Numbered from the stretch's first letter, positions 36,770 to 47,209 are shown. The stretch: DNA of 64,000 nucleotides from Rudaea sp. (GCA_031291055.1 JARLJU010000017.1:62001-126000), one strand, 5' to 3'. The notes: generated by a model from the letters alone, not told the origin. A program made the numbers and translations.

Positions 36770-38662
36770 ATGGCGAATTCCGAGATATCCACGCGCCGTA
36801 GGTCGGCGTCACGCGCACCGGTCGCGAGTCACGCACCGTCGCTAGAGTGCCCCGATGCGGGGCCATCGCGGAGCCGCGATGACATATCGACAGCACCCCG
36901 CAACCTGGTGCTGGAAGCCAGCGTTTTCGAATCCAGCCGCGATGGCATCTTCATCGCTTCCAGCGAGCGCGTCATCCTTGCCGCGAATCGGGCATTCATC
37001 AAGCTGAGCGGCTATGACATCACCGAACTGGTGGGAATGCAGCTTGACGAGTTGCGTTCCGCCTCGATCGGCATGGATCCATTCAACCAGGAATGGCCCG
37101 ACAGCCAGGCAAGCAGTTGCTGGGTCGGAGCAACATTGGGTCGAAAGAAAGATGGCGACAATCAATCGATCGAGCTCTCGATCGTGCGCGAGCGTGACGC
37201 GCGCAACGGCAAATTTTTCTATATCTACACCTGCGTCGACTCCGCCGGGCCAGCTTACGCCCAGGCGCGCATCGAGCACATGGCGTTTTTCGATTCGTTG
37301 ACCGGCCTGCCGAACCGTGCGTACCTGATAAAGCATTTTGCCAGCCTCTCTGCGGACATTGATGCGACTCATCGTACGCTCGCGATCGTGTTCCTGGATC
37401 TGGACGGTTTCAAGGAGATCAACGATACCTTCGGCCACACCGTAGGGGACACGATGCTCGTGCAATTGGCGCAGCGGATGTCCACGAACAGCGCTGCCGA
37501 TACCCTTGTGTGCCGTTTCGGCGGCGATGAATTCATTCTGCTTTTGCCCGACGGCGACGACGGGTTGGCTACCAGATGCATTCGCGAAATGCTTGTCCGC
37601 ATCAGCCAGCCGGTCTTACTGGAAGGCCAGCATGTCTCGGTTACCGCGAGTGCCGGCATCAGCCATTTTCCAAAAGACGGGATGGATGCCGAGAGTTTGG
37701 TGCGACACGCCGATACGGCACTGTACTACGCCAAGGCAAATGGCAGGAATACCGTCGTCAATTTCAGCCTTGAAATGGATGTGGCCCTGTCCCGGCACTT
37801 CGGCCTGCTGACGGCGCTGCGCTTGGCGATAGAGCGCGACGAGTTCGTACTCCGTTTCCAGCCGATCATGAACACCGCCAGCGGAATGGTTGTGGCGGCC
37901 GAGGCACGGGTCTACTGGAATCACCCGCAATTCGGCACGATCGGTCCGTCCACGTTCATTACGTTCGCCGAGGAATCCGGGCTGATCAAGGCGATCGGCG
38001 AGTGGGTACTTGATGAAGCGCTCGCGCAGTATGCGATGTGGGAGACGCGCGGATTGCCAAAGCTCGACCTCGCGGTAAACGTATCCGGCTTCCAGGTACG
38101 TCGGCTGGAAGCCATTGAGCGGAAAATTCTTGCCGCGGTAGCCGCCGGCGTGATCGAGCCGCAAAAACTCACGCTTGAGATCACCGAACGTCATTTTGTT
38201 CACAACCTGAAGACCGGGGTACCGGTAATGCAGTCCCTTTCCAATCGCGGAGTGGGGCTGGCCATCGACGACTTCGGCACAGGTTATTCGAACCTGAACT
38301 ACCTGAAGGACCTGCCCATTACCGAAATCAAGATCGATATCTCGTTCATCCGCAATCTGGTCGGCGACGCGGGAGACCGGGTGATCGTGAAAGCCATTAT
38401 CGACCTGAGTCGAAGTTTGCATCTTCGTGTCGTGGCCGAAGGCGTGGAAACGGCCGAACAGCTGGCAATCCTCAGGGAATATGGCTGCAACCACGTCCAG
38501 GGATATCTGTTTGCGAGGCCGATTCCGTCGGAAGAGTTCGTGGAGTTTGTCCTAGGCTGCAAGGAAACCGGCACGGAAGCCGCAGAGTACATGGTACTCG
38601 AACGTCGACGTGGCGATCCGCCAAGAAGAAAGGCGCGCATCGGCCTAACTAGCGCCTCGTAA
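36770..38662 (+). CDS. PAS-GGDEF-EAL c-di-GMP turnover protein
   Basis: 630 residues. A PAS domain (FESSRDGIFIASSERVILAANRAF) lies near residues 45-160. The GGDEF domain follows with an intact GGDEF at 251-255. The EAL domain begins where EAL is replaced by EAR (residues 378-380). Later EAL-domain motifs are intact: LEITERH, IDDFGTGYSNLNYLK, KIDISFI and AEGVETAEQL. The GGDEF side looks able to make c-di-GMP. The EAR change makes phosphodiesterase activity uncertain, though the metal-binding Glu is kept. No signal peptide or membrane segment is seen. Confidence 0.92.
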   Translation: MANSEISTRRRSASRAPVASHAPSLECPDAGPSRSRDDISTAPRNLVLEASVFESSRDGIFIASSERVILAANRAFIKLSGYDITELVGMQLDELRSASIGMDPFNQEWPDSQASSCWVGATLGRKKDGDNQSIELSIVRERDARNGKFFYIYTCVDSAGPAYAQARIEHMAFFDSLTGLPNRAYLIKHFASLSADIDATHRTLAIVFLDLDGFKEINDTFGHTVGDTMLVQLAQRMSTNSAADTLVCRFGGDEFILLLPDGDDGLATRCIREMLVRISQPVLLEGQHVSVTASAGISHFPKDGMDAESLVRHADTALYYAKANGRNTVVNFSLEMDVALSRHFGLLTALRLAIERDEFVLRFQPIMNTASGMVVAAEARVYWNHPQFGTIGPSTFITFAEESGLIKAIGEWVLDEALAQYAMWETRGLPKLDLAVNVSGFQVRRLEAIERKILAAVAAGVIEPQKLTLEITERHFVHNLKTGVPVMQSLSNRGVGLAIDDFGTGYSNLNYLKDLPITEIKIDISFIRNLVGDAGDRVIVKAIIDLSRSLHLRVVAEGVETAEQLAILREYGCNHVQGYLFARPIPSEEFVEFVLGCKETGTEAAEYMVLERRRGDPPRRKARIGLTSAS

Positions 38663-38868
38663 ACCTGTCTTCTCACGCGAGAAGCTGGAATCCGGTTGCA
38701 TCTGATGCGGCCCGGACAGAGCGTGATCGGATACCGGACACCCTTTGTACGGAGAAGCAGGATAACCGCGTAGCCCGTGTCCGGTCATCGTGATGCATCT
38801 GATACTGCACGAGTGCGGTCGACCTTCGTTGCGTTATGCTTGCGTTCCTTTACCGCATGGATTTGCCG

Positions 38869-40335
38869 ATGCATCGCATTTTTTTCTGCGTTGCCCTGTT
38901 GCTGCCCACCATCGTTTCGGCTGCCGTCACTGACGACACCTGGATGAGCGTGCTGCTCGACGGACGCAAGATCGGCGCCATGCATAACACGCGCAAGGTC
39001 GAGGACGATCGCGTGATCACATCGCAGACCATGGATGTGCAACTGGATCGGGCTGGTACGAAGATTGCGCTCGCCAGCGGCGAAACCGACACCGAATCCA
39101 GCGACGGCAAACCACTGGCGTTTGAATCGCTAACGACGATTTCCGGCACCACGAACGTGCTGCGCGGCAGGCGGCGCGCCGACGGCCAGTTCGACGTGGA
39201 AACCCAGGTCGGCGGCGCAAAGCATAGCCGTGTCATTGCATGGCCGCGGGGCGCCCTGCTCGCCGAAGGCATGCGTCTGGCAAACCTGCGCGCCGGCCTG
39301 GACGCCGGCACGCATTATCGTGAACTGGCCTTCCAGCCGGAAAGCCTGGATGCGGTGGAAGTCCAGTCAACTGTAGGTGCCAGCGAAGTGGTCGACCTGC
39401 CCGACGGCAGGCGTACGCTGACGAAAATCGAGCAGATCGTCCACTTACCTGAAGCGCAAACCAGCACCGTTACCTGGGTCGATGCTGATCTGTCGGTGTT
39501 GAAGATGACGATGCCATTGATGGGCTACGAACTGACCCTGCTGGCATGCTCGAAAGCCTGCGCGCAGGCGCCGAATCAGTCTGCCGACATTCTCACTCAT
39601 GCGATGATGCGCGCGCCTTCGGTTCTGAACGCAGCCGAACGGCAGCACGGCGTGATCCTGAGCCTGAGTGCGACCACACCGGGCGCGCCGCTGAAACTGG
39701 CCGATACCGACGAGCAGCAGGCCACCGCGACAGCACAGGGCGTGGAGTTGCGTATCGTGCCGCTGACGACCAACGCCATGCCCGCGCGCGAGGACAAACC
39801 AACCGCTACCGATTCGCTGCCGAACGACTGGCTGCAAAGCAGCGCGCCGGAAATCGTCGGGCTCGCACGGCGCGGTGTAGGGCAGGCAACGCGGCCGCGC
39901 GAGCAGATGCAGAATCTCGAGCAATTCGTGCGCAGCTACATCCGCACCAAGGATCTGAACGTTGGCTACGCGTCGGCGCTGGAAGTGGCGAAGAATCCCG
40001 AAGGCGACTGCACCGAACACGCCGTGCTGCTCGCCGCACTCGGGCGCGCAATGGGCATTCCGACCCGCGTCGTCGATGGGCTGGTCTATGCCGATCGCTA
40101 CGCCGGTACCGAGCACGTGTTCGTGCCGCACGCCTGGGCGCAGGCCTTCGTCGATGGACATTGGCAGAGTTTCGATGCCGCCCTGCACGGCTTCGACGCC
40201 GGCCATATCGCGCTATCGGTCGGCGATGGCGATCCGTGGCGCTTCTTCGCCGGCTTCGACACGCTCGGGCGCATGCGCGTGGATGCGATTGACCCATTGC
40301 CGGCGGGAGAGCCATTGCAGATGGATGCGCGATGA
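38869..40335 (+). CDS. secreted transglutaminase-like protease-superfamily protein
   Basis: About 488 residues from the ATG at 38869, after which a signal peptide follows (IFFCVALLLPTIVSA). The large N-terminal region is mostly beta-strand. The C-terminal transglutaminase-like domain carries the triad Cys (GDCTEHAVLLAALGR), His (FVPHAWAQAFVDG) and Asp (SFDAALHG). It is probably a periplasmic protease- or transglutaminase-type enzyme. Similar lone proteins are common in Xanthomonadales. Upstream start choices at 38836 and 38857 are possible. Confidence 0.85.
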   Translation: MHRIFFCVALLLPTIVSAAVTDDTWMSVLLDGRKIGAMHNTRKVEDDRVITSQTMDVQLDRAGTKIALASGETDTESSDGKPLAFESLTTISGTTNVLRGRRRADGQFDVETQVGGAKHSRVIAWPRGALLAEGMRLANLRAGLDAGTHYRELAFQPESLDAVEVQSTVGASEVVDLPDGRRTLTKIEQIVHLPEAQTSTVTWVDADLSVLKMTMPLMGYELTLLACSKACAQAPNQSADILTHAMMRAPSVLNAAERQHGVILSLSATTPGAPLKLADTDEQQATATAQGVELRIVPLTTNAMPAREDKPTATDSLPNDWLQSSAPEIVGLARRGVGQATRPREQMQNLEQFVRSYIRTKDLNVGYASALEVAKNPEGDCTEHAVLLAALGRAMGIPTRVVDGLVYADRYAGTEHVFVPHAWAQAFVDGHWQSFDAALHGFDAGHIALSVGDGDPWRFFAGFDTLGRMRVDAIDPLPAGEPLQMDAR

Positions 40336-40429
40336 CAGGCAAAGGACCTGCCCGTGCGATGGGTTCGCGACGTCCAAACCGCGGTTGCCGATACGCCGCA
40401 GGCACTGCGCGCACAACTCCTTGAAATTT

Positions 40430-40448
40430 TGATATCTTTATGATATCA
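40430..40448. promoter_or_regulatory. TGATATC inverted repeat upstream of the SPFH operon
   Basis: A perfect dyad of arms TGATATC and GATATCA with a 5-bp spacer, followed by ATATC, lies 35 bp before the SPFH gene start. The size and position suggest an operator or promoter element for the SPFH/Arc operon. No regulator gene is adjacent except the small Arc-like protein in the same operon. Confidence 0.5.
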
Positions 40449-40482
40449 ATATCTCGCACATCATCCAGATGTGGAGAATCCC

Positions 40483-41349
40483 ATGAACGAACGTCGCTAT
40501 TCGGCCCCATCAGGCATTCCTGCCCTGATCGGCCTGATCGTCCTGCTGCTGGTCGACGGTGCATGGCTGGTGCATTCCATCCAGCACGAGATCGTCTGGT
40601 CCACAATCGTTGCGGTGCTGGCCGGTGTCATCCTGCTGATCGCGCTCGGCGGTTTTTTCACGGTCGCGCCGAACGAAGGCAAGGTGTTGCAGTTCTTCGG
40701 CCGCTACGTCGGCACCGTGCGCGATTCCGGCCCGCGCTGGGCCAATCCGTTCTACAGCAAGCGTGGGATTTCCCTGCGCGTGCGCAATTTCGAGTCGAGC
40801 AAGCTCAAGGTCAACGACCTGGATGGCAATCCGATCGAGATCGCCGCCGTCGTCGTCTGGCAGGTGGTCGATACCGCCGAGGCGATCTTCGAGGTCAACG
40901 ACTACGAGGATTTCATCCATATCCAGAGCGAGTCGGCTTTGCGCGCGATGGCGACCAGCTATCCCTATGATTCGCACGACACCGGCGCGCTGTCGCTGCG
41001 CAGCCACGGCAAGGAAATCTCCGAGCACCTGCAGAAGGAAATCCAGGAGCGCCTGGCCAGCGCCGGCATCAAGGTGATCGAGGCGCGCATCACCCACCTG
41101 GCCTTCGCACCGGAAATCGCCCAGGCCATGCTGCAACGCCAGCAGGCCAGCGCGATCATCGCCGCACGCACGCGCATCGTCGAAGGCGCGGTCAGCATGG
41201 TCGAGATGGCGCTGGAACAACTGCAGGCGCGCGGGGTTGTCAATCTCGACGAAGAGCGCAAGGCCGCAATGGTCAGCAATCTGCTCGTCGTGCTCTGCGG
41301 CGAACGCGGCACTCAGCCGATCGTGAACACAGGTACGTTGTACAACTGA
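40483..41349 (+). CDS. SPFH/band-7 family membrane protein
   Basis: 288 residues from the ATG at 40483, which is preceded by GGAGA. Two N-terminal membrane segments ([19 protein letters not shown] and [17 protein letters not shown]) precede the SPFH domain ([49 protein letters not shown]). A C-terminal coiled helical part follows ([35 protein letters not shown]). It belongs to the slipin/prohibitin-like family that organises membrane microdomains. It heads an operon with a small membrane protein, an Arc-like protein and two hydrolases. Confidence 0.93.
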   Translation: MNERRYSAPSGIPALIGLIVLLLVDGAWLVHSIQHEIVWSTIVAVLAGVILLIALGGFFTVAPNEGKVLQFFGRYVGTVRDSGPRWANPFYSKRGISLRVRNFESSKLKVNDLDGNPIEIAAVVVWQVVDTAEAIFEVNDYEDFIHIQSESALRAMATSYPYDSHDTGALSLRSHGKEISEHLQKEIQERLASAGIKVIEARITHLAFAPEIAQAMLQRQQASAIIAARTRIVEGAVSMVEMALEQLQARGVVNLDEERKAAMVSNLLVVLCGERGTQPIVNTGTLYN

Positions 41350-41361
41350 TCGCGTCCGGGT

Positions 41362-41592
41362 ATGTCGAACGGTCTTGCGGGCATTGTCATCCGAACGGCG
41401 GTTGGCGTCGTGCCGTTCTTTGCGACCTTGATTCGCATGCGCGGGCCAGCCGGCCTGGTCAGGAACGCTGATTGGGCCCGCGTCGGCGACCCGCTGGCCC
41501 TGGCGCACTTCGTCAGTCTGATCCTCGGCGTATTGGGCGCACTGATCGTGGCCGACGGCGGGCCCGCGCTGCGAATACACGATGGCCGCTGA
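41362..41592 (+). CDS. small hydrophobic protein in the SPFH operon
   Basis: 76 residues with hydrophobic segments [18 protein letters not shown] and [18 protein letters not shown]. It begins 12 nt after the SPFH gene and overlaps the start of the Arc-like gene by 11 nt. The ribosome binding site is weak. The gene placement supports it being real, but I do not recognise a family. Confidence 0.5.
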   Translation: MSNGLAGIVIRTAVGVVPFFATLIRMRGPAGLVRNADWARVGDPLALAHFVSLILGVLGALIVADGGPALRIHDGR

Positions 41593-41779
41593 CAAGAAAG
41601 CCTACCCGTTACGCATCGGCGCCGACGTGCTCGACGCTGTGCAGCGCTGGGCCGACGACGAGTTGCGCAGCGTGAATGCGCAGATCGAATACGTGCTGCG
41701 CGATGCCCTGCGCAAGGCGGGGCGGATGAAAGCGGCCGAACCGGCACAGGCGAAATCGAAGGACGCAAGATCGCGATGA
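41582..41779 (+). CDS. Arc-like ribbon-helix-helix protein
   Basis: 65 residues. The pattern [43 protein letters not shown] is that of a short Arc/MetJ-type ribbon-helix-helix DNA-binding protein (strand then two helices, with [12 protein letters not shown] in helix B). It is probably a DNA-binding regulator of this operon, and the TGATATC dyad upstream is the obvious candidate target. It overlaps the next gene by ATGA. Genes like this are often found beside SPFH genes in Xanthomonads. Confidence 0.83.
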   Translation: MAADKKAYPLRIGADVLDAVQRWADDELRSVNAQIEYVLRDALRKAGRMKAAEPAQAKSKDARSR

Positions 41780-43149
41780 AAAGCATTTTGACCATTGCGG
41801 CCTGTGCCGCTGCATTCAACGCATGCGCCATCGGCGCTCCGGAAACCGCGACCATGCGGGACGCCCGAATAGGACGGCTTGCCATCCAGTTGATCGACGA
41901 TCTGGCGCATGGTCAATTCGCCGCGGTCGAGGCCGGCTTTGATGCGCGCATGCGCGATGCGCTGCCAGCGGACAAGCTGGCGTCCACATGGAAGACGATC
42001 ACGCAGCAGGCCGGTGCATTGCAGCACTGCGGCGCGCCCGCCGTCACCCGCCAGGAGAGCCTGGACATCGTGCTGCTTCCCTGCGCCTTTGCCAACGCAA
42101 ATCTCGATGCCAAGGTCGCCTATGATCCGGAAGGCAAAGTCGCAGGATTGTTCTTCGTGCCAGGATCGGCAATGGCCGCAGCATCGACTGCAACGGCCTC
42201 AACGAATGGCCCCGTCGGCAGCGTCGAACAAGCGCTGACCGTGTCCTCGCCGCTGGGACCGCTGCCCGGTACGCTGACCCTGCCGGTTGGCGACGGGCCA
42301 TTTCCTGCCGTACTTCTGATTGCCGGCTCCGGTCCGCAGGACCGTGACGAACGTATCGGCCCCAACAAACCCTTTCTCGATCTGGCACGCGGCCTGGCTG
42401 AACACGGCATCGCCACCTTGCGCTACGACAAGCGCACGTTGACGTACGGCGCAAAGATGGCCGGCGAGTCGATCACGGTCGACGACGAGGTCACCGACGA
42501 TGCCGTTACGGCGCTCACGCAGCTGGCACGCCAGCCGCGCATCGATTCCACACGCGTGTTCGTGCTTGGCCACAGCCTCGGCGCATTGATGGCGCCGCGC
42601 ATTGTGGCACGTAATCCGCATGCGGCCGGGCTGATCCTGCTTGCAGCGCCGGTTAAGTTCGATCTCGACGTGGTGGTGCGCCAGACTCGCTATATCGCCG
42701 GCTTGCAGGGTGCCTCGACGGAACAGCTGCAACAAGCCATCGCGCCAATCATCAGCGCGCGCGACATCCTGGCGCACGCAGATCCCGTGCACCCACCCGC
42801 CGGCGAATTCTTCCACGCACCGGCCAGTTACTGGCTGAGCCTGCGCGATTACCGACCAATTTCGGTCGCAGGGCAGCTGCGGCAGCCGATGCTGGTGCTG
42901 CAAGGCAGCAGCGACTACCAGGTGACGCCGAAAGACGATTTTGCAAAATGGAATGAGGCCTTCGCGCACGACGCTCGCATCACCCTGCGCGAGTATCCCG
43001 GCCTGAACCATCTATTCATGCCATCAGGAAATCCACCCTCGCCGGCCGACTACGCCAAGCCCGGGCACGTCGACCTGCGCGTTATTGCCGATGCCGCGCA
43101 ATGGATCGCCGCGGTTCCGCGCGGCGGCGTAAACTCCGCGACGCCATGA
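41776..43149 (+). CDS. secreted alpha/beta hydrolase with DUF3887 N-terminal domain
   Basis: 457 residues. An N-terminal signal or lipoprotein-like segment ([16 protein letters not shown]) is followed by a DUF3887 domain ([26 protein letters not shown]) and the hydrolase core. The oxyanion-region loop is [23 protein letters not shown]. The nucleophile elbow is [12 protein letters not shown], with a later Asp (SSDYQVTP) and His (GLNHLFMP). It probably acts on peptidoglycan- or ester-type substrates in the periplasm. It overlaps the Arc-like gene and the following M15 gene by ATGA, so all are one operon. Confidence 0.88.
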   Translation: MKSILTIAACAAAFNACAIGAPETATMRDARIGRLAIQLIDDLAHGQFAAVEAGFDARMRDALPADKLASTWKTITQQAGALQHCGAPAVTRQESLDIVLLPCAFANANLDAKVAYDPEGKVAGLFFVPGSAMAAASTATASTNGPVGSVEQALTVSSPLGPLPGTLTLPVGDGPFPAVLLIAGSGPQDRDERIGPNKPFLDLARGLAEHGIATLRYDKRTLTYGAKMAGESITVDDEVTDDAVTALTQLARQPRIDSTRVFVLGHSLGALMAPRIVARNPHAAGLILLAAPVKFDLDVVVRQTRYIAGLQGASTEQLQQAIAPIISARDILAHADPVHPPAGEFFHAPASYWLSLRDYRPISVAGQLRQPMLVLQGSSDYQVTPKDDFAKWNEAFAHDARITLREYPGLNHLFMPSGNPPSPADYAKPGHVDLRVIADAAQWIAAVPRGGVNSATP

Positions 43150-43712
43150 ACGAAAGCAATTCGCCACTATCCGCGCCTGTTCGTGCCGACACGGCGGCAT
43201 GCAAGCGATTGATCGAATCCGCATTTGCGCTTGGCGTTCCGCGCAATCACGGCAAGCTGCGCGACCTGCGTCGCGTGAATGAACCCAGGCAGCTGGCGTT
43301 TATCGGCCACGACACCCAGAATCGTCCCCAATGGCTCGCTCCGCGCGCCGCACGCGCCTGGCGGCGTATGCACGCGGCCGCGGGGCGCGATGGTGTGGAA
43401 TTGCTGGTCGTCTCAGCATTCCGCGGGATCGAGTATCAGTTGGGGATACTCAAGCGCAAACTCGAACGCGGACTCGGCATCGAGGAAATATTGCGCGTCA
43501 GCGCAGCACCCGGTTACAGCGAGCATCATTCCGGCCGCGCGCTTGATGTCACGACACCGGGTTTTGCGGCGCTGGAAGAAGCCTTCGAGAACTCTGCCGC
43601 ATTTGCGTGGTTATGCACAAATGCACAAAAGTACGGCTTCCGGCTCAGCTATCCGCGCGGCAATCCACACGGGATCGCATATGAGCCTTGGCATTGGTGC
43701 TGGCACCGCTAG
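43146..43712 (+). CDS. M15-family D-alanyl-D-alanine carboxypeptidase-like peptidase
   Basis: 188 residues from the ATG at 43146. VanY/M15B motifs are LVVSAFRGIEYQL, YSEHHSGRALDV (zinc His and Asp) and EPWHW (zinc His). The N-terminus has no clear signal peptide. It should cleave D-Ala peptides of peptidoglycan or related substrates. It is the last gene of the SPFH operon, with an ATGA overlap with the preceding hydrolase. Confidence 0.87.
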   Translation: MNESNSPLSAPVRADTAACKRLIESAFALGVPRNHGKLRDLRRVNEPRQLAFIGHDTQNRPQWLAPRAARAWRRMHAAAGRDGVELLVVSAFRGIEYQLGILKRKLERGLGIEEILRVSAAPGYSEHHSGRALDVTTPGFAALEEAFENSAAFAWLCTNAQKYGFRLSYPRGNPHGIAYEPWHWCWHR

Positions 43713-43814
43713 CAGCGGCGTGAGCCATCCCTGGCGCGTCTTCCGGTCGGCATCCCTCCCACCTTCGCGCCGCGTGCGACATGCGCTCCAACGCATGTCG
43801 CAGGCACGCCGCGC

Positions 43815-46730
43815 TCAACCTCCCGGCGTGAAATTCACGGTCGTCTGCGTTCCCTGCGTCGCGGCATTGGGATCCACGATCAGCGGGTGATAGTTGCCGG
43901 TGAGCCACAGCAGCAGCTGGCTGGCGTAGTTCGGATCGCCAAGCACGGCGCTTTCGCCGCCCGGAATCACTTCGACGGCGCTGATCGGCGTGTCCATCTC
44001 GCCGACGAAGCGCCGGCCTGGCGCGGTCGCACCGCTGAACATGAAATCGTTGACGCCGCTGACACGCAAGGTGCCTCCACCCGGATTCACTGTCTCATAC
44101 GAGCTGTCGCGCGACAGCCCGGGCAGGTCCGCCGACAGATCGGTGAAACCGTAGGGATTCGGACCGGGGATATTGAATGGTCCGCCGAGCGGATGCACGA
44201 GTACGAAGCGGTGCAGCGCGCCCCAGTGGTAGTCGGATTGCGACGTCGAATTGCCATATGCATCAGCGAATGAAGCGCTTGCAAGCTGGTTGAGACCGTC
44301 CTGCAGGCTCTTCAGCAGATAGTAGTCGCGGGCCGAGGCCGCGTCGGGTGCGCCGGGGAAGGGGAAGAAATTGATCCCCGAGGCGCCGTTGCCGCCGAGC
44401 ACCGGAAAGGCGTCGAGCAGGAATTTCAGATTGGTGTACGCACTGTCGTCGCCGGCCAGGTAGCTGCCCAGACCATAGTTGACGAGCGTGGCATCGACGA
44501 CGTTCTTGATCGCATTGCTGCGCCACATGAAAAATTCGGTGGCCGCGACGCTATGGTCGAGCTGCGCCTGGGTCGGCGTCGATCCGGGCTGCCTGCCAGC
44601 GTCAAAACCCTGGGCCAATCCGGTCGGCGTTGACAGATCCCATGCTGTCAGGCGCGAGATCGATTCCGTTATGGCCGGATCGGCCACAAACTGCTGCAGT
44701 GGCGCCCAATTGCTGGTGGAGGCGTTCTGATATGCCGCCAGCAGATAAGGCAGCAGCAACTCGGCATCGACCGGCTGGGTATTGAGCTGTACCTGTTCGA
44801 TATCGGCCATCGTGATCTTGTGGCCGGCGGCGATCATCGACGACAGCATGCGATCGATACGACCCATGCGATAGGAGTCGTAACCGTAGTTCAGGTAATA
44901 GATGCCGCCGCCGGGGCGCAGCTGGTTGAGCGGATTGTTGTCGAGAGTGACCCCGATCGGATCGTTGTTCGCGTTGGCGAAATAACCCGCTGCCGGATTG
45001 ATCACATGCGGCATTTCCGATGCCGGCATGATCTCGTACGGTACCGCCTGGTTCGGCTGGGGATTCTGCACGTCGAGCCAGTCGTGGTGCAGCGCGCCCG
45101 AACCGTCACGGATCAGGAACGGCGGCACGCCGCCGCCGGGACCGCCATCCTGCTGCAGATCCTGACGTATGGGATTTTCGGCGCTGGTGAAATAGGCGAT
45201 ATTTCCGGCCGTGTCCGCGTAGGCGAAATTCTGCGAACCAAAATCGAAATACGTCAGCGCGTTCTGGAAATCGGCCAGGCCCTGTGCGCGGTTGATCAGC
45301 TTGAACGCCTTGAGCTCGAACGTGGCGCCCCAGCCGGTGTATGCGATCGACAGGCCGCACGCGTAACCCGGGCCGTACTTCACGCCAGCTTCAGTAGTGC
45401 ACTGCCCCGCCGTGCCGAGCTGGACCATGGGGCCGTTGTTCCGGCGCGGCACGATCACGGTCACTGCACCGTTGGTGTAACCGATCGAGTTGTCGCGTGC
45501 GATGTTGTCGGTCTGCCCGGCCGTCATCTGGTTGACATAGTAGCTTTGGAACACCCACTGCACCGGCTCATTTGTACCATTGTGGACAATTGCGGTGGGC
45601 AAGCCGTAGCTGTTCAGGGCAAAGGTTTCCATGAACGTGTCGGTGACATCCATCGGATTGACCGTGCTGCCCCAGCACAGGTTGCTGTTGCAACCCTGGA
45701 TGATGCCGGGTGTACCGGGCACGCTCACGCCCGTGGCATTGAGCGGCTGCGCATAGCCCGGATCATTGGAGATGATATGCATCTCCATGAAGATCGGCGG
45801 CAAGGCAAGCGTGAGATGCGGATCGTTGGCGATGATGGGTCTGCCCGACGCAGTATTGGCGCCGCTGATGGCAAACTCATTGCTGCCGCCGCGGCCCAGG
45901 CGCGGATGCAGGGTTGGCGCGATGAACGGATTGCCGATGATCTTGTCGCGGTAAGCCTGCGCCAGGTTCAATGCTTCCGGATTGATGCTGGCGATGGCGG
46001 CCGCAGGCGGCGCAGATTTTGCCGGCGCGAGCTGCTTGCTGGCGGCGTCGGTCGGCAGGAAACCCGGCACGGTAACGCGGTTGTCGGGCGGCGCGAAACG
46101 GTGGGTATCGCCGAAGAACAGGGCCTGCGGATCGACTTTTGCCGCTGCAGCGGCTTGCGAATAGGCGCCGTAGTCGATCGTGTTCTGGATATCCAGATCG
46201 AACGACAACTGGAAAGCCAGACCCTTGCCGACCGTGATCGTATCCACGGGCGACCACGGCTCGGCACGGGTCAGCATGAGCGCGCCGTATTCCGGCGGCA
46301 GGGCTTGCGTCTGCAACCAGAAATTCACGCCATCCGTATAGGACTTGAGCCAGCCGCGGGTATCGTCGTCGAGTGCTGTCCATGTCGCCCACGCTGCACG
46401 ACGCAGACCCAGGGTCCGCGACTGCACGTCATTGGCGAGCGCAGCCGCCCCGACCAGTTCGGCCAGGGTGCCGCTGGCGGCGCGGCGATCGAAATCCATT
46501 TCGAAGAAGCGCGCCTTGGCCTGCGCGTAGCCTTGCAGGAAGGCGACATCGTCGTCATTGGCCGCCTGGATTGTCGGCATGCCGAGCGCGTCGTAGGAAA
46601 TCTTGCCGGGAGCGGACAACCCCGGTGCGCTGATCGTCTGTGCGGACAGCGGCAGCGCCGCCGCTATACAAATGGAAAAAACAAGGAATATACGGCCGCT
46701 GCGGCCGCATCGAGCACGCAAAAATGACAT
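43815..46730 (-). CDS. penicillin acylase family (Ntn-hydrolase) protein
   Basis: 971 residues. A signal peptide (IFLVFSICIAAALPLSA) is followed by the alpha-chain region (DALGMPTIQAANDDDVAFLQGYAQAKARFFEMDFDRR). The presumed autocatalytic site GGSNEFAISG has the nucleophile Ser near residue 283. The beta-chain region has GCNSNLCWGSTVNPMDVTDTF. The family includes penicillin G acylase, aculeacin and acyl-homoserine-lactone acylases acting in the periplasm. The size (larger than the usual 750-850) comes from loops in the beta-chain. The substrate is undetermined. Confidence 0.92.
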   Translation of the reverse strand: MSFLRARCGRSGRIFLVFSICIAAALPLSAQTISAPGLSAPGKISYDALGMPTIQAANDDDVAFLQGYAQAKARFFEMDFDRRAASGTLAELVGAAALANDVQSRTLGLRRAAWATWTALDDDTRGWLKSYTDGVNFWLQTQALPPEYGALMLTRAEPWSPVDTITVGKGLAFQLSFDLDIQNTIDYGAYSQAAAAAKVDPQALFFGDTHRFAPPDNRVTVPGFLPTDAASKQLAPAKSAPPAAAIASINPEALNLAQAYRDKIIGNPFIAPTLHPRLGRGGSNEFAISGANTASGRPIIANDPHLTLALPPIFMEMHIISNDPGYAQPLNATGVSVPGTPGIIQGCNSNLCWGSTVNPMDVTDTFMETFALNSYGLPTAIVHNGTNEPVQWVFQSYYVNQMTAGQTDNIARDNSIGYTNGAVTVIVPRRNNGPMVQLGTAGQCTTEAGVKYGPGYACGLSIAYTGWGATFELKAFKLINRAQGLADFQNALTYFDFGSQNFAYADTAGNIAYFTSAENPIRQDLQQDGGPGGGVPPFLIRDGSGALHHDWLDVQNPQPNQAVPYEIMPASEMPHVINPAAGYFANANNDPIGVTLDNNPLNQLRPGGGIYYLNYGYDSYRMGRIDRMLSSMIAAGHKITMADIEQVQLNTQPVDAELLLPYLLAAYQNASTSNWAPLQQFVADPAITESISRLTAWDLSTPTGLAQGFDAGRQPGSTPTQAQLDHSVAATEFFMWRSNAIKNVVDATLVNYGLGSYLAGDDSAYTNLKFLLDAFPVLGGNGASGINFFPFPGAPDAASARDYYLLKSLQDGLNQLASASFADAYGNSTSQSDYHWGALHRFVLVHPLGGPFNIPGPNPYGFTDLSADLPGLSRDSSYETVNPGGGTLRVSGVNDFMFSGATAPGRRFVGEMDTPISAVEVIPGGESAVLGDPNYASQLLLWLTGNYHPLIVDPNAATQGTQTTVNFTPGG

Positions 46731-46831
46731 GGTGTTTCCCCTCCGTTGAAAGCGTCATGGGTCTTGAAACAAACGCCCGTTTGAGGGGGGATTATGCGCC
46801 GCCGTGCAGGGAGCGCCAACCAACCAACGAT

Positions 46832-47209
46832 CTATTCGTCTGCGGCATTGCACAAAGCAATGCCGAGGCCTATCCATCCGCCAATCAGCGCAACGCCGCC
46901 GAATGGCGTAATGACGCCGATCCAGCGCGGTGCGCCCAATGCCAGGGCATAGAGGCTGCCGCTGAACATGGCCGTGCCGGCGATGAAGGCGATGCCGCCG
47001 GTCCGCCACCAGCGTGCGCCGGACGCCGGCGCGAATCCGGCGACGGCGAGCAAGGCCAGCGCGTGCCAGAACTGATATTCCACGGCCGTATGCCAGACCT
47101 GCAAGGCAGCGTCATCGACATGACCGCGCAAGGCGTGCGCTCCGAAGGCTCCGAATGCAACGGCAGCGGCACCGAGGCACGCCGCCGTGATGCCGAAACC
47201 ACGAATCAT
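46832..47209 (-). CDS. DUF423 membrane protein
   Basis: 125 residues with four membrane segments. The hallmark start is GAAAVAFGAFGAHALRG and the conserved segment is WHTAVEYQFWHALALLAV. It belongs to the YgdD/DUF423 family of small membrane proteins of unknown function. The gene is 8 nt after the DUF4340 gene, so it is likely the end of the Gld-type operon. Confidence 0.9.
   Translation of the reverse strand: MIRGFGITAACLGAAAVAFGAFGAHALRGHVDDAALQVWHTAVEYQFWHALALLAVAGFAPASGARWWRTGGIAFIAGTAMFSGSLYALALGAPRWIGVITPFGGVALIGGWIGLGIALCNAADE

Noticed and set aside
44820-46727. 635-aa plus-strand ORF
   Set aside because: Antisense to the penicillin acylase gene, low-complexity Arg/Ile/Val composition, no domain.
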